A DNA stretch of 45,760 nt from Martinezella calliandrae (GTDB taxonomy: Bacteria; Pseudomonadota; Alphaproteobacteria; Rhizobiales; Rhizobiaceae), in contig NZ_JARFYN010000053.1 of NCBI RefSeq assembly GCF_030272695.1, forward strand, positions 1-45,760. Reading direction: 5' to 3'. Positions 7,564 through 16,053 of the stretch are shown piece after piece. A model generated the notes under the pieces. It worked only from the letters and a program-made list of their open reading frames with translations. It was not told where the DNA came from and searched no databases. The first letter of the stretch is position 1. Every line of letters starts with the position of its first letter. The translations under genes and the position numbers were made by a program.

Positions 7564-8862
7564 TCAGTGGGCCATCGCAGGTGCCTTGTCCGTCGAGCCG
7601 GAGCGGCTGATCGTCAGCGCCAGCACCGCGGCGAGCACGCAGAAGGCGCCGGCGATGAAGAAAGCGGGCAGGTAGGTGCTGAGCTCGGTGCGGGACAGGC
7701 CGGCGCCATAAGCCGCTGTAGCGGCGCCGAGCTGGTGGGCGGCGAAGACCCAGCCGAAGACGAGGCCGGCTTTTTCGCGGCCGAAGCGGTCGGCGGCGAT
7801 CTTGACGGTTGGCGGCACGGTGGCGATCCAGTCGAGGCCGTAGAAGACGGCGAAGATCGATAGGCCGTAGAAAGTGAAATTGCTGAAGGGCAGGTAGATT
7901 AGCGACAGGCCGCGCAGGCCGTAATACCAGAAGAGCAGCCAGCGATTGTCGAAGCGGTCGGAAAGCCAGCCGGAACCGATCGTGCCGAAGAAATCGAAGA
8001 TGCCCATGACGGCGAGCACGCTGGCGGCCGCCACCGGCACGATGCCGAAATCGCCACATAGTGTCACGAAATGCGTCTGGATCAGCCCGTTGGTCGAAAG
8101 TCCGCAGATGAAGAAGGTGGCGGCGAGGACCCAGAAGGTGGAACTCCCTGATGCTTCTTTCAGGATGAGGAGGGGCGAGGCCAAGGCTGCATTCAGATTC
8201 TTGGTGGCGGGCGGCGTTGGCGAGACGTGGAGTTCACCGACGAGGGGCAGATTGACGTCGGCCGGACGGTCGCGCATCAGCAGCAGCACGACCAGGGCTG
8301 CGATGACGATCATGCCGCAGACGAAGAGCACGGTGGTGCGCCAGCCGTAGCGTTCCGTCAGCTCCGCCATCAGCGGCAGGAAAACGAGCTGGCCGGTGGC
8401 CGAGCTTGCGGAGAGCATGCCGACGACGAGGCCGCGATGCTTAGTGAACCAGCGCGTCGACACTGTGGCGGCCAGCACCATGGCGGTGAGGCCGGTGCCG
8501 AAGCCTATGATGATGCCCCAGCAGAGCAGCAACTGCCAGACTTGCGTCATGTACAGCGAGCCGACGAACCCGACACTAATGGTAATCAGCGCGAAGACGA
8601 TGACCTTGCGGACCCCGAAATGATTCATGAAAGCAGCGGCGAAGGGACCCATCAGGCCGAACAACAGCAGGCGAACGGCAAGTGCGGAGGAGATGGATGA
8701 GGTGCTCCAGCCGAACTCGTCTTCCAGCGGCTTGATGAGCACACCGGGCGCGCCCATGGCGCCGGCGGTGACCAGCATGGTGAGGAAGGTGGCACCGACG
8801 ACGACCCATCCGTAGTGGATATTGCGTCGGGCAAGCGTCGAAGCAAGGACTGTGGAAACCAT
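7564..8862 (-). CDS. MFS transporter (monocarboxylate/oxalate-formate type)
   Basis: This 432-residue inner-membrane permease has about twelve hydrophobic segments. After HYGWVVVGATFLTMLVTAG at the N-terminus come the loop 2-3 motif NHFGVRKVIV and FTKHRGLVVGMLSASSATG. The second half repeats the pattern with GSGWLSDRFDNRW. The HYGWVVV start and the RG-GM-A pattern are typical of the MFS clade around oxalate/formate and monocarboxylate carriers; the substrate is unknown. The start at 8862 (MVSTVLASTLARR) is preferred because the extra 30 residues from 8952 are polar and unlike the family. It is divergent from a TetR gene with shared palindromic operators, so it is very likely the regulator's target. 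Confidence 0.88.
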   Translation of the reverse strand: MVSTVLASTLARRNIHYGWVVVGATFLTMLVTAGAMGAPGVLIKPLEDEFGWSTSSISSALAVRLLLFGLMGPFAAAFMNHFGVRKVIVFALITISVGFVGSLYMTQVWQLLLCWGIIIGFGTGLTAMVLAATVSTRWFTKHRGLVVGMLSASSATGQLVFLPLMAELTERYGWRTTVLFVCGMIVIAALVVLLLMRDRPADVNLPLVGELHVSPTPPATKNLNAALASPLLILKEASGSSTFWVLAATFFICGLSTNGLIQTHFVTLCGDFGIVPVAAASVLAVMGIFDFFGTIGSGWLSDRFDNRWLLFWYYGLRGLSLIYLPFSNFTFYGLSIFAVFYGLDWIATVPPTVKIAADRFGREKAGLVFGWVFAAHQLGAATAAYGAGLSRTELSTYLPAFFIAGAFCVLAAVLALTISRSGSTDKAPAMAH

Positions 8863-8996
8863 GAGGTGCGTTCCGATGGGGGTTCGAGTTTCAGCGCTGG
8901 GGCCGGTTTGGGGCGGGACTGCTATCAGAATACCTGTATCGCAACGCTTCACTCCCGGCTTGAACGATTGTGCAAAGTAGCTGTATGGGAATTTAG

Positions 8997-9010
8997 ATGA
9001 TCACCATCAT
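8997..9010. promoter_or_regulatory. Palindromic operator, copy 1 (TetR/MFS intergenic)
   Basis: ATGATCACCATCAT has inverted arms ATGAT and ATCAT. It matches a second palindrome 29 bases away and lies between the divergent MFS and TetR genes, the usual place for a TetR-family operator. Binding is inferred. Confidence 0.6.
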
Positions 9011-9015
9011 ATTTG

Positions 9016-9044
9016 TTGCTTATTGATGATGAACATCATATAAA
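9016..9044 (+). promoter_or_regulatory. Predicted promoter of the tetR gene
   Basis: TTGCTT (9016-9021) and TATAAA (9039-9044) are separated by 17 bases, a good sigma-70-type pair reading toward the tetR start at 9086. The operator at 9026-9039 fills the spacer, which would give direct autorepression. On the other strand a perfect TTGACA (9052-9047) could be the -35 of the MFS promoter, with the same operator downstream of it, but its -10 is weak. Confidence 0.5.
9026..9039. promoter_or_regulatory. Palindromic operator, copy 2 (TetR/MFS intergenic)
   Basis: ATGATGAACATCAT is a perfect palindrome with arms ATGATG and CATCAT around AA. With copy 1 it defines the consensus ATGATSAMCATCAT. It overlaps the spacer of the predicted tetR promoter and the region just downstream of a minus-strand TTGACA, so one bound dimer could block both genes. 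Confidence 0.65.
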
Positions 9045-9085
9045 TTGTCAATACAGTTTTCTTGAAGCTCTGATGGAGTTTTTTG

Positions 9086-9655
9086 ATGAGAGTGAGCCGG
9101 GAAAAATTCGCCGAGAATCGCGAGAAGATCCTTGCCGTAGCAGGGGAGCTCTTTCGCGAGAAGGGTTTCGACGGCATCGGCGTCGCCGATATTATGAAGG
9201 CGGCCGGGCTGACGCATGGCGGCTTCTACGGCCACTTCGAATCGAAGGACGAATTGGCTTGCGAAGCGAGCAAGGCTTTGGTGGCACACGCGCAGGAGCG
9301 CTGGCAGGGGGTGGTCGAGGGGGCGCCGGAGGCACCGCGCGACGCGCTGCTCGCGCATTATCTCTCGCACCGCAATATCGTCGAGCATGGTACGGGCTGT
9401 GTCTTCGCGGCGCTGACACAGGAAGTCAGCCGCTATGGCCCCGAAATGCAGTCCACCTTCACTAACGGCCTGATGGGAATGGCAGCAATCCTCGAAGAGA
9501 TCACGCCCGGAGAAACGCGCGAGGAGCGGCGGCGCAAGGCGCTTGCCGATCTCTCAACCATGGTCGGCGCGGTCATTCTCGCCCGCGCCCTGGATACTCC
9601 AGCGCTTTCCGAGGAGCTTCTGGCGGCAACCCGGCAGGTGCTCGCTTCGCGCTAG
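9086..9655 (+). CDS. TetR/AcrR family transcriptional regulator
   Basis: This 189-residue regulator has an N-terminal helix-turn-helix at about residues 10-55: REKILAVAGELFREKGF, then GVADIMKAAGLTHGGFYGHFESKDEL, the classical TetR signature with the FYxHFxSK recognition end. The C-terminal ligand domain resembles the C-terminal region of AcuR/YcnC-like regulators (RRKALADLSTMVGAVILARA). The ATG at 9086 is used; a TTG three bases earlier is also in frame. It faces away from the MFS gene across two tandem palindromes, so it probably represses both genes until an unknown inducer binds. It ends 12 bases from the convergent methyltransferase gene. Confidence 0.92.
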   Translation: MRVSREKFAENREKILAVAGELFREKGFDGIGVADIMKAAGLTHGGFYGHFESKDELACEASKALVAHAQERWQGVVEGAPEAPRDALLAHYLSHRNIVEHGTGCVFAALTQEVSRYGPEMQSTFTNGLMGMAAILEEITPGETREERRRKALADLSTMVGAVILARALDTPALSEELLAATRQVLASR

Positions 9656-9667
9656 AAGCCGGTTCGA

Positions 9668-10462
9668 TCAGCCACGGAAGGCAAGGAGGCCGGCCGATTC
9701 GACGATTTCGGTGAACTTGCCGTCGGGAGCGACCTCCAGCAGCTCTGCGCGCAACGCCGCCTCGAAATCGGGCAGCTTGTCGCCGAGCGCCTGCGGCGAA
9801 GTGGAGGACATCGAGAAGACCCGGCCGACGATATCCTCGATATCCCTCTGATATTCGTTGATGATGCCGATGCGCTCGAGATTGCGGAAGGGCGAGGCGA
9901 GCAGCATGGCTTCATGGGGCGCCCAGGCCTTGCTCTTGCGCAGCAGGCGCTCCTTGTGGCGCTCCGGCGAAAAGGTCTCCGCCAGCTTTTCGACGATGCT
10001 GCGCCAATCCGGGCTCGCCAGCACTTGCCTGTCATGGAATAGCACGACCGCGCCGCCGAGCTCGATCAGCGTCTCGAGGGCAGCAAGCGTGGCCGGGCGA
10101 TCCATCCAGTGGAAGGACCGGCCCATGATGCAGAGGTGCAGCTTACCGATATCCGGCCCGAGATCATAGGACGAACCCCGCCGGACGGTGATCTCGACTC
10201 GTGCTTCCTTGGCGCCGGCTTCGGCGGCGGCCAGCATTTCCGGTTCCGGGTCCATGGCGGTGACGGCGGCGCCTTCAAGCCGCGCGAATGCGATGCCGAG
10301 CTGGCCGGGGCCGCAACCAAGGTCAAGCACATGATCGCCCGCCCTCAGGCCGCTTCGCTCGGCTACCCGGTTGATCAGCGTATCCGGATAGGGAATGCGG
10401 TAGCGCAGGTAATAGGCCGCGGTGGACTGGAAACGCCGCGCTTCGAAGGGAACCGTGATCAT
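9668..10462 (-). CDS. Class I SAM-dependent methyltransferase
   Basis: This 264-residue Rossmann-fold methyltransferase has motif I VLDLGCGPGQLG at about residues 45-56, the acidic end of strand 2 at AMDPEPEM, and a later GRSFHWMDRPATL stretch typical of the UbiE/MenG-like Methyltransf_11 group. The N-terminal RFQSTAAYYLRYRIPYP is characteristic of a group of stand-alone small-molecule methyltransferases whose substrates are mostly unknown. A ribosome site (GAGGATAA) precedes the ATG. Convergent with the TetR gene, and its upstream side is a gene-free stretch before the dead sulfatase. No partner suggests a pathway. Confidence 0.85.
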   Translation of the reverse strand: MITVPFEARRFQSTAAYYLRYRIPYPDTLINRVAERSGLRAGDHVLDLGCGPGQLGIAFARLEGAAVTAMDPEPEMLAAAEAGAKEARVEITVRRGSSYDLGPDIGKLHLCIMGRSFHWMDRPATLAALETLIELGGAVVLFHDRQVLASPDWRSIVEKLAETFSPERHKERLLRKSKAWAPHEAMLLASPFRNLERIGIINEYQRDIEDIVGRVFSMSSTSPQALGDKLPDFEAALRAELLEVAPDGKFTEIVESAGLLAFRG

Positions 10463-10823
10463 GGCTGTTATCCTCGGGGGTAAGGAGCCTCAATCTGTTA
10501 AGACTCAACTGTGACCTGTTCGTGAAATATCTCTTGCGCCATTTCCAATGGATTCAAAGGCTTCGACATTCTCTGCGACGCCACGCCACAGCCAAAGCTA
10601 GGGTTGGCGCATAGAGGTTTGCGCAATCTAATACTTGGCTGCCGCCTAAACTGTCTCCCAGCGGTCAGAGTCGGCGCTCACAAATTGCATCTTACGATTT
10701 TACCGTGAACTTTCGCGTAACGTACTTACACGTTTGCGGTCTTTGTGCCTCGATAGATTGCCCGCAGCGCTCCAACTCCGCGCGAAATTGCCTTAGCTCA
10801 ACGTTCGACGGGAGACACCCCAA
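10463..10823. other. Gene-free interval upstream of the sulfatase remnant
   Basis: Divergent upstream region shared by the methyltransferase gene and the sulfatase pseudogene. It is visibly less GC-rich than its surroundings. I see no coding frame with a recognisable product, no strong palindrome and no clear sigma-70 pair. GGGAG at 10810-10814 is the old ribosome site of the sulfatase. Confidence 0.4.
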
Positions 10824-11852
10824 ATGGCTCACGACGACGACCGCAATAAAGCATCAACCATCGACCTCAACAGCATCACGCGGCGCTATCTGCTCGTCGG
10901 ATCGACAGCTCTTGCCGCCGGTTTCCGCTGCGAAGGACTTCATCGATCGCCAGCATAAAACCGATACGCCGTTTTTCGTCTGGTTCAACTCGACCCGGAT
11001 CAACGTTTTCACCCACCTCAAGAAAGAATCGCTGGGTAAGACCGGCAAGGGCATCCATGCGGACGGCATGGTCGACCATGACGGCATGGCGGCGAACTGC
11101 TGAAGCAGCTCGACGATCTCGGCATTACCGACAATACCATCGTGCTCTAAACGACCGACAACGGCGCCGAGATCGCTTTGTGGCCGATGGTGCCATGACG
11201 CCTTTCCACTCAGAGAAAGGCACGACTTGGGAGGGCGGTTTCCGCATTCCGGTGACGGTGCGCTGGCCAGGCGTCGTGAAGCCTGGGACGCAGATCAACG
11301 ACATCGTCACGCTCATGGACTGGATGCCCACTCTGACAGCGGCGGCGGGCGCTCCTGATATCAAGTAAAAGATGAAGACTGGCTTCTCCGCCGGGGCGAA
11401 AAACTTCAAGGTTCATCTCGACGGCTATGACACCTAACATCCCTTCCGAAAGGCGAAGCGGAAAAGACGCCCAGGGATACGGTCTACTATTTCGACCGGG
11501 GCGGAAATCTCAATACCATCAGGTGGAACGACTGGAAGCTGAGTTCACGGCAACATTGCCACCGGCGTGCGCGAGACGCCGGCCTGGGCTCTCATCGCCA
11601 TTCTGCGGATGGACCCCTACGAACGAGGTCCCGACGAGGGAGGCGGAGCGATCGAGTTTTTGGCGCGAAACATCTGGTTGCTCGTGCCGACACAAAGCAA
11701 GATCAAGGAGTTCTTTACTGATTTCGATCAGTTTCCCGCTCAATCCGGCAGTTCGCTCAACGCGGGAGAGATCAACTACGCGATGTTGCGCCAGCAGGCG
11801 GCCATGAAGCGGCTCAGCGAACTGGAAAGCTTAATGCCGCATAAAGCTGACT
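10824..11852 (+). pseudogene. Arylsulfatase, multiply disrupted
   Basis: The ATG at 10824 opens a twin-arginine-like signal (TRRYLLVGSTALAAG), but the reading then jumps frame straight to AAKDFIDRQHKTDTPFFVWFN, so the front half of the enzyme is missing, including the CxPxR/SxPxR formylglycine site and the first metal ligands. The rest is recognisable in pieces: TTDNGAE, HSEKGTTWEGGFRIPVTVRW, TLMDWMPTLTAAAG, KGEAEKTPRDTVYYFD, RMDPYERGPDEGGGAIEF and the end MLRQQAAMKRLSELESL. These lie in all three frames. In-frame stops interrupt conserved text at 11148-11150, 11365-11367 and 11435-11437. It was once a secreted sulfatase releasing sulfate from organic esters; it cannot be active now. Confidence 0.88.
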
Positions 11853-11907
11853 GTCATCGCCAGTGTCAGGCGTGCAACGGCATGCGCGCCTGACGTCTGC
11901 GAGATAC

Positions 11908-12888
11908 TTACTTGAACCCGGCAACCCCATGCGGAATGTAGGGCGATTCCAGTGCTTCGATCTCTTCCGGCGTCAGCTTGACAGAGAGGGCGGCAACGGC
12001 GTCGGTGATGTGGCCGGACTTGGAGGCGCCGACGATCGGGGCAGTGACGGCGCTTTTCTGCAAGATCCAGGCGGTGGCGACCTGGGCGCGGGCCACGCCG
12101 CGGGACTTGGCGATGGCGCCGACGGCTTCGACGACCTTGCGGTCGGCATCAATCGCCTGGGTGTACAGCGTCTTGCCGAATTCGTCGGTTTCCGAACGGG
12201 CCGTGGCCTCGTTCCAGTCGCGGGTGAGGCGGCCGCGGGCAAGGGGGCTCCAGGGAATGACGGCGATCTTCTGGTCTTCGCAGAAGGGCAGCATTTCGCG
12301 CTCTTCCTCGCGATAGAGCAGGTTCAGGTGGTTCTGCATGCTGACGAATTCGGTCCAGCCGTTGAGGCGCGAGACGTAGATCGCCTTGGCGAATTGCCAT
12401 GCATACATCGAGGAGGCGCCGATATAGCGGGCCTTGCCGGCTTTGACGATATCATGCAGCGCTTCCAGCGTTTCCTCGATCGGCGTGGTGTAGTCCCAGC
12501 GATGGATCTGATAGAGATCGACGTAGTCGGTGCCGAGACGGCGCAGGCTGTTATCGATCTCATCGAAGATCGCCTTGCGCGACAGGCCGGCGCCGTTCGG
12601 GCCGGGACGCATGCGGTTGAAAACCTTCGTGGCGAGCACGATGTCGTCGCGGCGGGCGAAATCCCTGATGGCGCGGCCGACGATTTCCTCGGACGAGCCG
12701 TTGGAATAGGTGTTTGCCGTATCGAGGAAGTTGATCCCGGCCTCGATCGCCTGCTTGAGCAGCGGGCGGCTGTCTTCCTCCTTCAGCGACCAGGCATGCG
12801 TCCCCTGGTTGGGATCGCCATAGGTCATGCAGCCCAAGCAGATGCGGGACACTTCAAGGCCGGTTTTGCCAAGCTTGGTGTATTCCAT
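11908..12888 (-). CDS. Aldo/keto reductase
   Basis: This 326-residue NADPH-dependent oxidoreductase has the (beta/alpha)8 aldo/keto reductase fold. The start MEYTKLGKTGLEVSRICLG is the family N-terminus. FLDTANTYSNGSSEEIVG carries the catalytic Asp and Tyr, VLATKVF the catalytic Lys, and QIHRWDYTTPIEETLEAL the catalytic His. The C-terminus has the cofactor-binding PIVGASKSGHI. It is of the YajO/IolS-like group of soluble AKRs; the natural carbonyl substrate is unknown. The ATG at 12888 is preferred over a longer reading from 12996, whose extra residues are unlike the family, and a GGAG site lies upstream. It faces the dead sulfatase tail to tail. Confidence 0.92.
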   Translation of the reverse strand: MEYTKLGKTGLEVSRICLGCMTYGDPNQGTHAWSLKEEDSRPLLKQAIEAGINFLDTANTYSNGSSEEIVGRAIRDFARRDDIVLATKVFNRMRPGPNGAGLSRKAIFDEIDNSLRRLGTDYVDLYQIHRWDYTTPIEETLEALHDIVKAGKARYIGASSMYAWQFAKAIYVSRLNGWTEFVSMQNHLNLLYREEEREMLPFCEDQKIAVIPWSPLARGRLTRDWNEATARSETDEFGKTLYTQAIDADRKVVEAVGAIAKSRGVARAQVATAWILQKSAVTAPIVGASKSGHITDAVAALSVKLTPEEIEALESPYIPHGVAGFK

Positions 12889-13148
12889 CGATAGTCTCCA
12901 TCCTGTTTTAGGGGTCCGAAACGGCAACGCTCCGCCACCGGATCGGAGGCAGAGTGGACACATCATCAAATGTAGAGTAGCGGAGCGCAGCTTCACGGAT
13001 TAGCTCAATAATTCGCAATAGGCTTTGAAGTGGCGCTAAACAAAGATGGCGATTTCCGCGTGCGGGCAGGCAACTACTGCTATTGTTTCCTTGAATCTGT
13101 GGCGCCAGCGGTGTTAGCTGCGCCGCAGCATTCTTCCTGGAATTTGGT

Positions 13149-14789
13149 ATGAAACTGCCCCCGCGTGACACTTATGAGACCCTCTACCGCGATTTTCGCT
13201 GGGAGACTCCGGCGAAATTCAATATCGGGCGCGCTGTTTGCGACGACTGGGCCGAACGGGAGCCGGACAGGGTCTGCCTCGAGCATTTCAACCCGGGCGG
13301 CAATCATCTGCGCATGAACTATGGAGAGCTTCGCGATCGCTCCGCAGCCTTCGCCAACGCCTTGATGGCGCTTGGTGTGCGACCCGGCGATCGGGTAGCG
13401 CTGCTTCTGCCGCAGAGTTTCGAAACCGTCATCGCGCATGTCGCCATCTATAAGCTGGGGGCGATCGCCTTGCCGCTGGCGCTGCTGTTCGGTGCTGAAG
13501 CGCTGGAATACCGGCTGACAAATTCGGGAACATCCGCGATCGTCACCAATCAATTCGGCCTGACGCGGCTGCGCCCGATCCGCAATCGCCTGCCGGAACT
13601 GGCGCATGTGATCAGCATCGACGGCAGCGAGCAGGGAGTGGCAGGATTTGCCGAGCTTGTCGCAGCCCATCCGTCGCTCTTCGAAGCGCTCGATACTGGG
13701 CCGGACGATCCGGCGCTCATGATTTTCACCTCAGGCACGACCGGGCCGCCGAAGGGGGCGCTGCATGGCCATCGCGTGCTTCCGGGCCATATTCCGGGCA
13801 TGCAATTCGCCCATGAAGGCTTTCCGCAGGTGGGCGACAAGCTCTGGACCCCGTCGGATTGGGCCTGGGCGGGCGGGCTCTTGAACGCGCTGCTACCGAG
13901 CCTGATGCTTGGCGTGCCGGTCGTCTCTTCGCCGGCGCAGAAATTCGACGCGCATATGGCCTTCCGCATCATGGACGAGATGGGGGTACGCAATGCCTTC
14001 ATTCCGCCGACGGCACTCCGACTGTTGAAGTCGGTCGACAATCCTCGATCGCTCTATGATCTCAAACTGCGCACTATAGGCTCGGCCGGCGAGGCGCTCG
14101 GGCGCGAGACCTATGAATGGGCGCGTTCAGCCCTTGGGATCACCGTCAACGAGTTCTTCGGCCAGACCGAGTGCAATTTCGTTCTGTCCTCCAGCGCCGC
14201 CTTCGGCGTCAGCCGCCGTGGGGCGACGGGCAAGCCGGTGCCGGGCCATCGAGTTGCAATCGTCGATGCGGATGGCAGGCAGATGCCGGTGGGCGAGAGC
14301 GGGCAGATCGCCATCCAGCGGCCCGATCCGGTGATGTTCCTCGGTTATTGGCGCAATGATGAAGCAACGGAGGCGAAATTCGCCGGCGACTGGCTGCTGA
14401 CCGGCGATCTCGGCCGACAGGATGCGGACGGTTATATTGCCTTCATCGGGCGAGACGACGATATAATTACCTCTTCAGGCTATCGCATCGGCCCAAGCGA
14501 GATCGAGGATTGCCTAGGCGGCCATCCGGCCGTGCAGCTCGCTGCCGCCATCGGCAAGCCGGATGCGGTGCGTACCGAAATCGTCAAGGCCTATGTGGTC
14601 CTCGTTCCTGGCCGTGAACCGAGCGATGTGCTGTCCGCCGAGATCCGCGACTGGGTGAAGACGCGGCTTTCCATGCACGAATATCCGCGCGAGATTGAGT
14701 TCGTCGACGAGCTGCCGCTGACGACCTCAGGCAAGGTGATCCGCCGCCTGCTGCGCGAGCGTGCGATTGACGAAGTCAGCGCTTCGTAA
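13149..14789 (+). CDS. Acyl-CoA synthetase (AMP-forming)
   Basis: This 546-residue member of the ANL adenylating superfamily activates a carboxylic acid to acyl-AMP and then acyl-CoA. In order: the ATP loop IFTSGTTGPPKGALHGH at about residue 195, WTPSDWAWAGGLLNALLPSL, the acyl/ATP motif FFGQTECN, the hinge region TGDLGRQDADGYIAFIGRDDDIITSSGYRIGP-type (seen in shorter blocks: TGDLGR, GRDDDIITSSGYRI), and the C-terminal catalytic Lys in PLTTSGKVIRR. The layout resembles medium-chain or acetyl/propionyl-type synthetases; the chain length is not readable. Its end overlaps the convergent GNAT/CelD-like gene by 14 bases. No other fatty-acid gene is adjacent. Confidence 0.9.
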   Translation: MKLPPRDTYETLYRDFRWETPAKFNIGRAVCDDWAEREPDRVCLEHFNPGGNHLRMNYGELRDRSAAFANALMALGVRPGDRVALLLPQSFETVIAHVAIYKLGAIALPLALLFGAEALEYRLTNSGTSAIVTNQFGLTRLRPIRNRLPELAHVISIDGSEQGVAGFAELVAAHPSLFEALDTGPDDPALMIFTSGTTGPPKGALHGHRVLPGHIPGMQFAHEGFPQVGDKLWTPSDWAWAGGLLNALLPSLMLGVPVVSSPAQKFDAHMAFRIMDEMGVRNAFIPPTALRLLKSVDNPRSLYDLKLRTIGSAGEALGRETYEWARSALGITVNEFFGQTECNFVLSSSAAFGVSRRGATGKPVPGHRVAIVDADGRQMPVGESGQIAIQRPDPVMFLGYWRNDEATEAKFAGDWLLTGDLGRQDADGYIAFIGRDDDIITSSGYRIGPSEIEDCLGGHPAVQLAAAIGKPDAVRTEIVKAYVVLVPGREPSDVLSAEIRDWVKTRLSMHEYPREIEFVDELPLTTSGKVIRRLLRERAIDEVSAS

Positions 14790-16053
14790 GCGACAGTATT
14801 TTCTGGCGCAGCAGCTTCGCCATGTTGCGCGTGCTGCGGTACAGGTGCAGTTGCGCTGCCACCTGTCGGACGTCACGGTCGCCGTTTTGCATCAGGCCGA
14901 TGACCAGCGTGCCCATGTCTTCGCGCTCCTGCCAGAAGCGGCTCATGATCGGATGATCCGGCATGGCGCAGGAGTCGGAGCGGACGATATTGGCGTCGTC
15001 GAGATGCCACTCGGTCAGCTCGCCCATCAGCAGCTTGCCCGGCGAATAGCGGGCGTAATCCTCATTATAGGCAGTCTTCCAGGTATAGGCCTCGCCGCCC
15101 ATCATTAACACGATCATCGAGGCGATCGCCCTGCCGTTCAGATCGATGGTGTGAATGCGCACGGCATCGACAGCAGCAAGGTTGGAGACGGCTTCGCGGG
15201 CGAAGGCCGCATGGTGCCGGTCGGTTACCAAGGCGCTACGCTTCTTGCCCTTCCAGCCGCTCGCCTCCAAAGCCAGGAATTCTTCCATGCGCAGGTGAAT
15301 GTCGCGCGGCTGGCGGGCGACGGTGTAGACGACGTGGCCATGACTTTCCAAGAGACGCCATTGACGGCGCATTTCGCGCAGATGCGCGTTCGAGATCGTC
15401 CGCTTGAGATAGGCGAGCGCATCCTCGCTGCTGTCGAGCATCGGCCGCTGATAGGGATTGGCAACGGTGAGAGGCAGGTCGCGGCCGATGGCGACAGCCT
15501 TTGCCATCTTGGCGAAACGCCCGTTCAACCTAACATCCGGCAGCACCAGCGTCGTCGGCAGTTGCAGTTCACGCCGGGTCAGCGCCTCGAAGAGATTATC
15601 GAGTGTTTCACCCGCCTCCTCGGCGTCCACCAGCGGCGTGCCGAGCGGGCCGAAGGAATTCGACCAGACGCGGATGATCGAGGGACCAAGCGCAAAGCCC
15701 GGCTTGTCGACTGTAAACGGCATCAGCAGGCGCATGCGGCTACGGGTGCCATTGTCGTCGCGCATCAGCGCGAGGCGGATCTGCCGATCCTCCAGCCGTG
15801 GCATGGCGGGCGCCAGAAAACGGCCGGAGAAGAAGACATTCGGCTCAATAGCGCGATTGGAAAGGAAATCCAATTCGTCCTGCAGTTCGTAGCCGAATTT
15901 GCCGGGATAGAGGCTGAGCTCACGGCCCGGGCGACCGACTTCGACGCTGGCCTCAGCCTTGGGTGGTTCGAAATGCAGCGCTGCGAGCGTATGCGTCAGG
16001 GCGTTCACTTGGCTGTCGGTGCTTTCGGTGAAGGGAGCGCGCGCCATGGTCAC
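14776..16053 (-). CDS. GNAT-fold acyltransferase, CelD/BcsL-like
   Basis: This 425-residue protein has the two-part GNAT architecture (Acetyltransf_6) of CelD/BcsL-like proteins. The C-terminal half contains LREMRRQWRLLESHGHV, FLALEASGWKGKKRSAL, IASMIVLMMGGEAYTWKTAYNEDYARYSPGKLL and FWQEREDMGTL. The WKGxxxSA and YxxYSPGxLL patterns are hallmarks. Such proteins acylate sugars or act in exopolysaccharide or cellulose synthesis. The GTG start at 16053 shares a GTGA overlap with the flippase stop, so the two are translationally coupled; an ATG two codons later (16047) is the alternative. The coupling supports a role in making or decorating a surface polysaccharide. Confidence 0.82.
   Translation of the reverse strand: MTMARAPFTESTDSQVNALTHTLAALHFEPPKAEASVEVGRPGRELSLYPGKFGYELQDELDFLSNRAIEPNVFFSGRFLAPAMPRLEDRQIRLALMRDDNGTRSRMRLLMPFTVDKPGFALGPSIIRVWSNSFGPLGTPLVDAEEAGETLDNLFEALTRRELQLPTTLVLPDVRLNGRFAKMAKAVAIGRDLPLTVANPYQRPMLDSSEDALAYLKRTISNAHLREMRRQWRLLESHGHVVYTVARQPRDIHLRMEEFLALEASGWKGKKRSALVTDRHHAAFAREAVSNLAAVDAVRIHTIDLNGRAIASMIVLMMGGEAYTWKTAYNEDYARYSPGKLLMGELTEWHLDDANIVRSDSCAMPDHPIMSRFWQEREDMGTLVIGLMQNGDRDVRQVAAQLHLYRSTRNMAKLLRQKILSLTKR

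Noticed and set aside
11863..12894. Plus-strand frame opposite the aldo/keto reductase
   Set aside because: The minus strand holds a complete AKR with all catalytic residues; this frame is its mirror.
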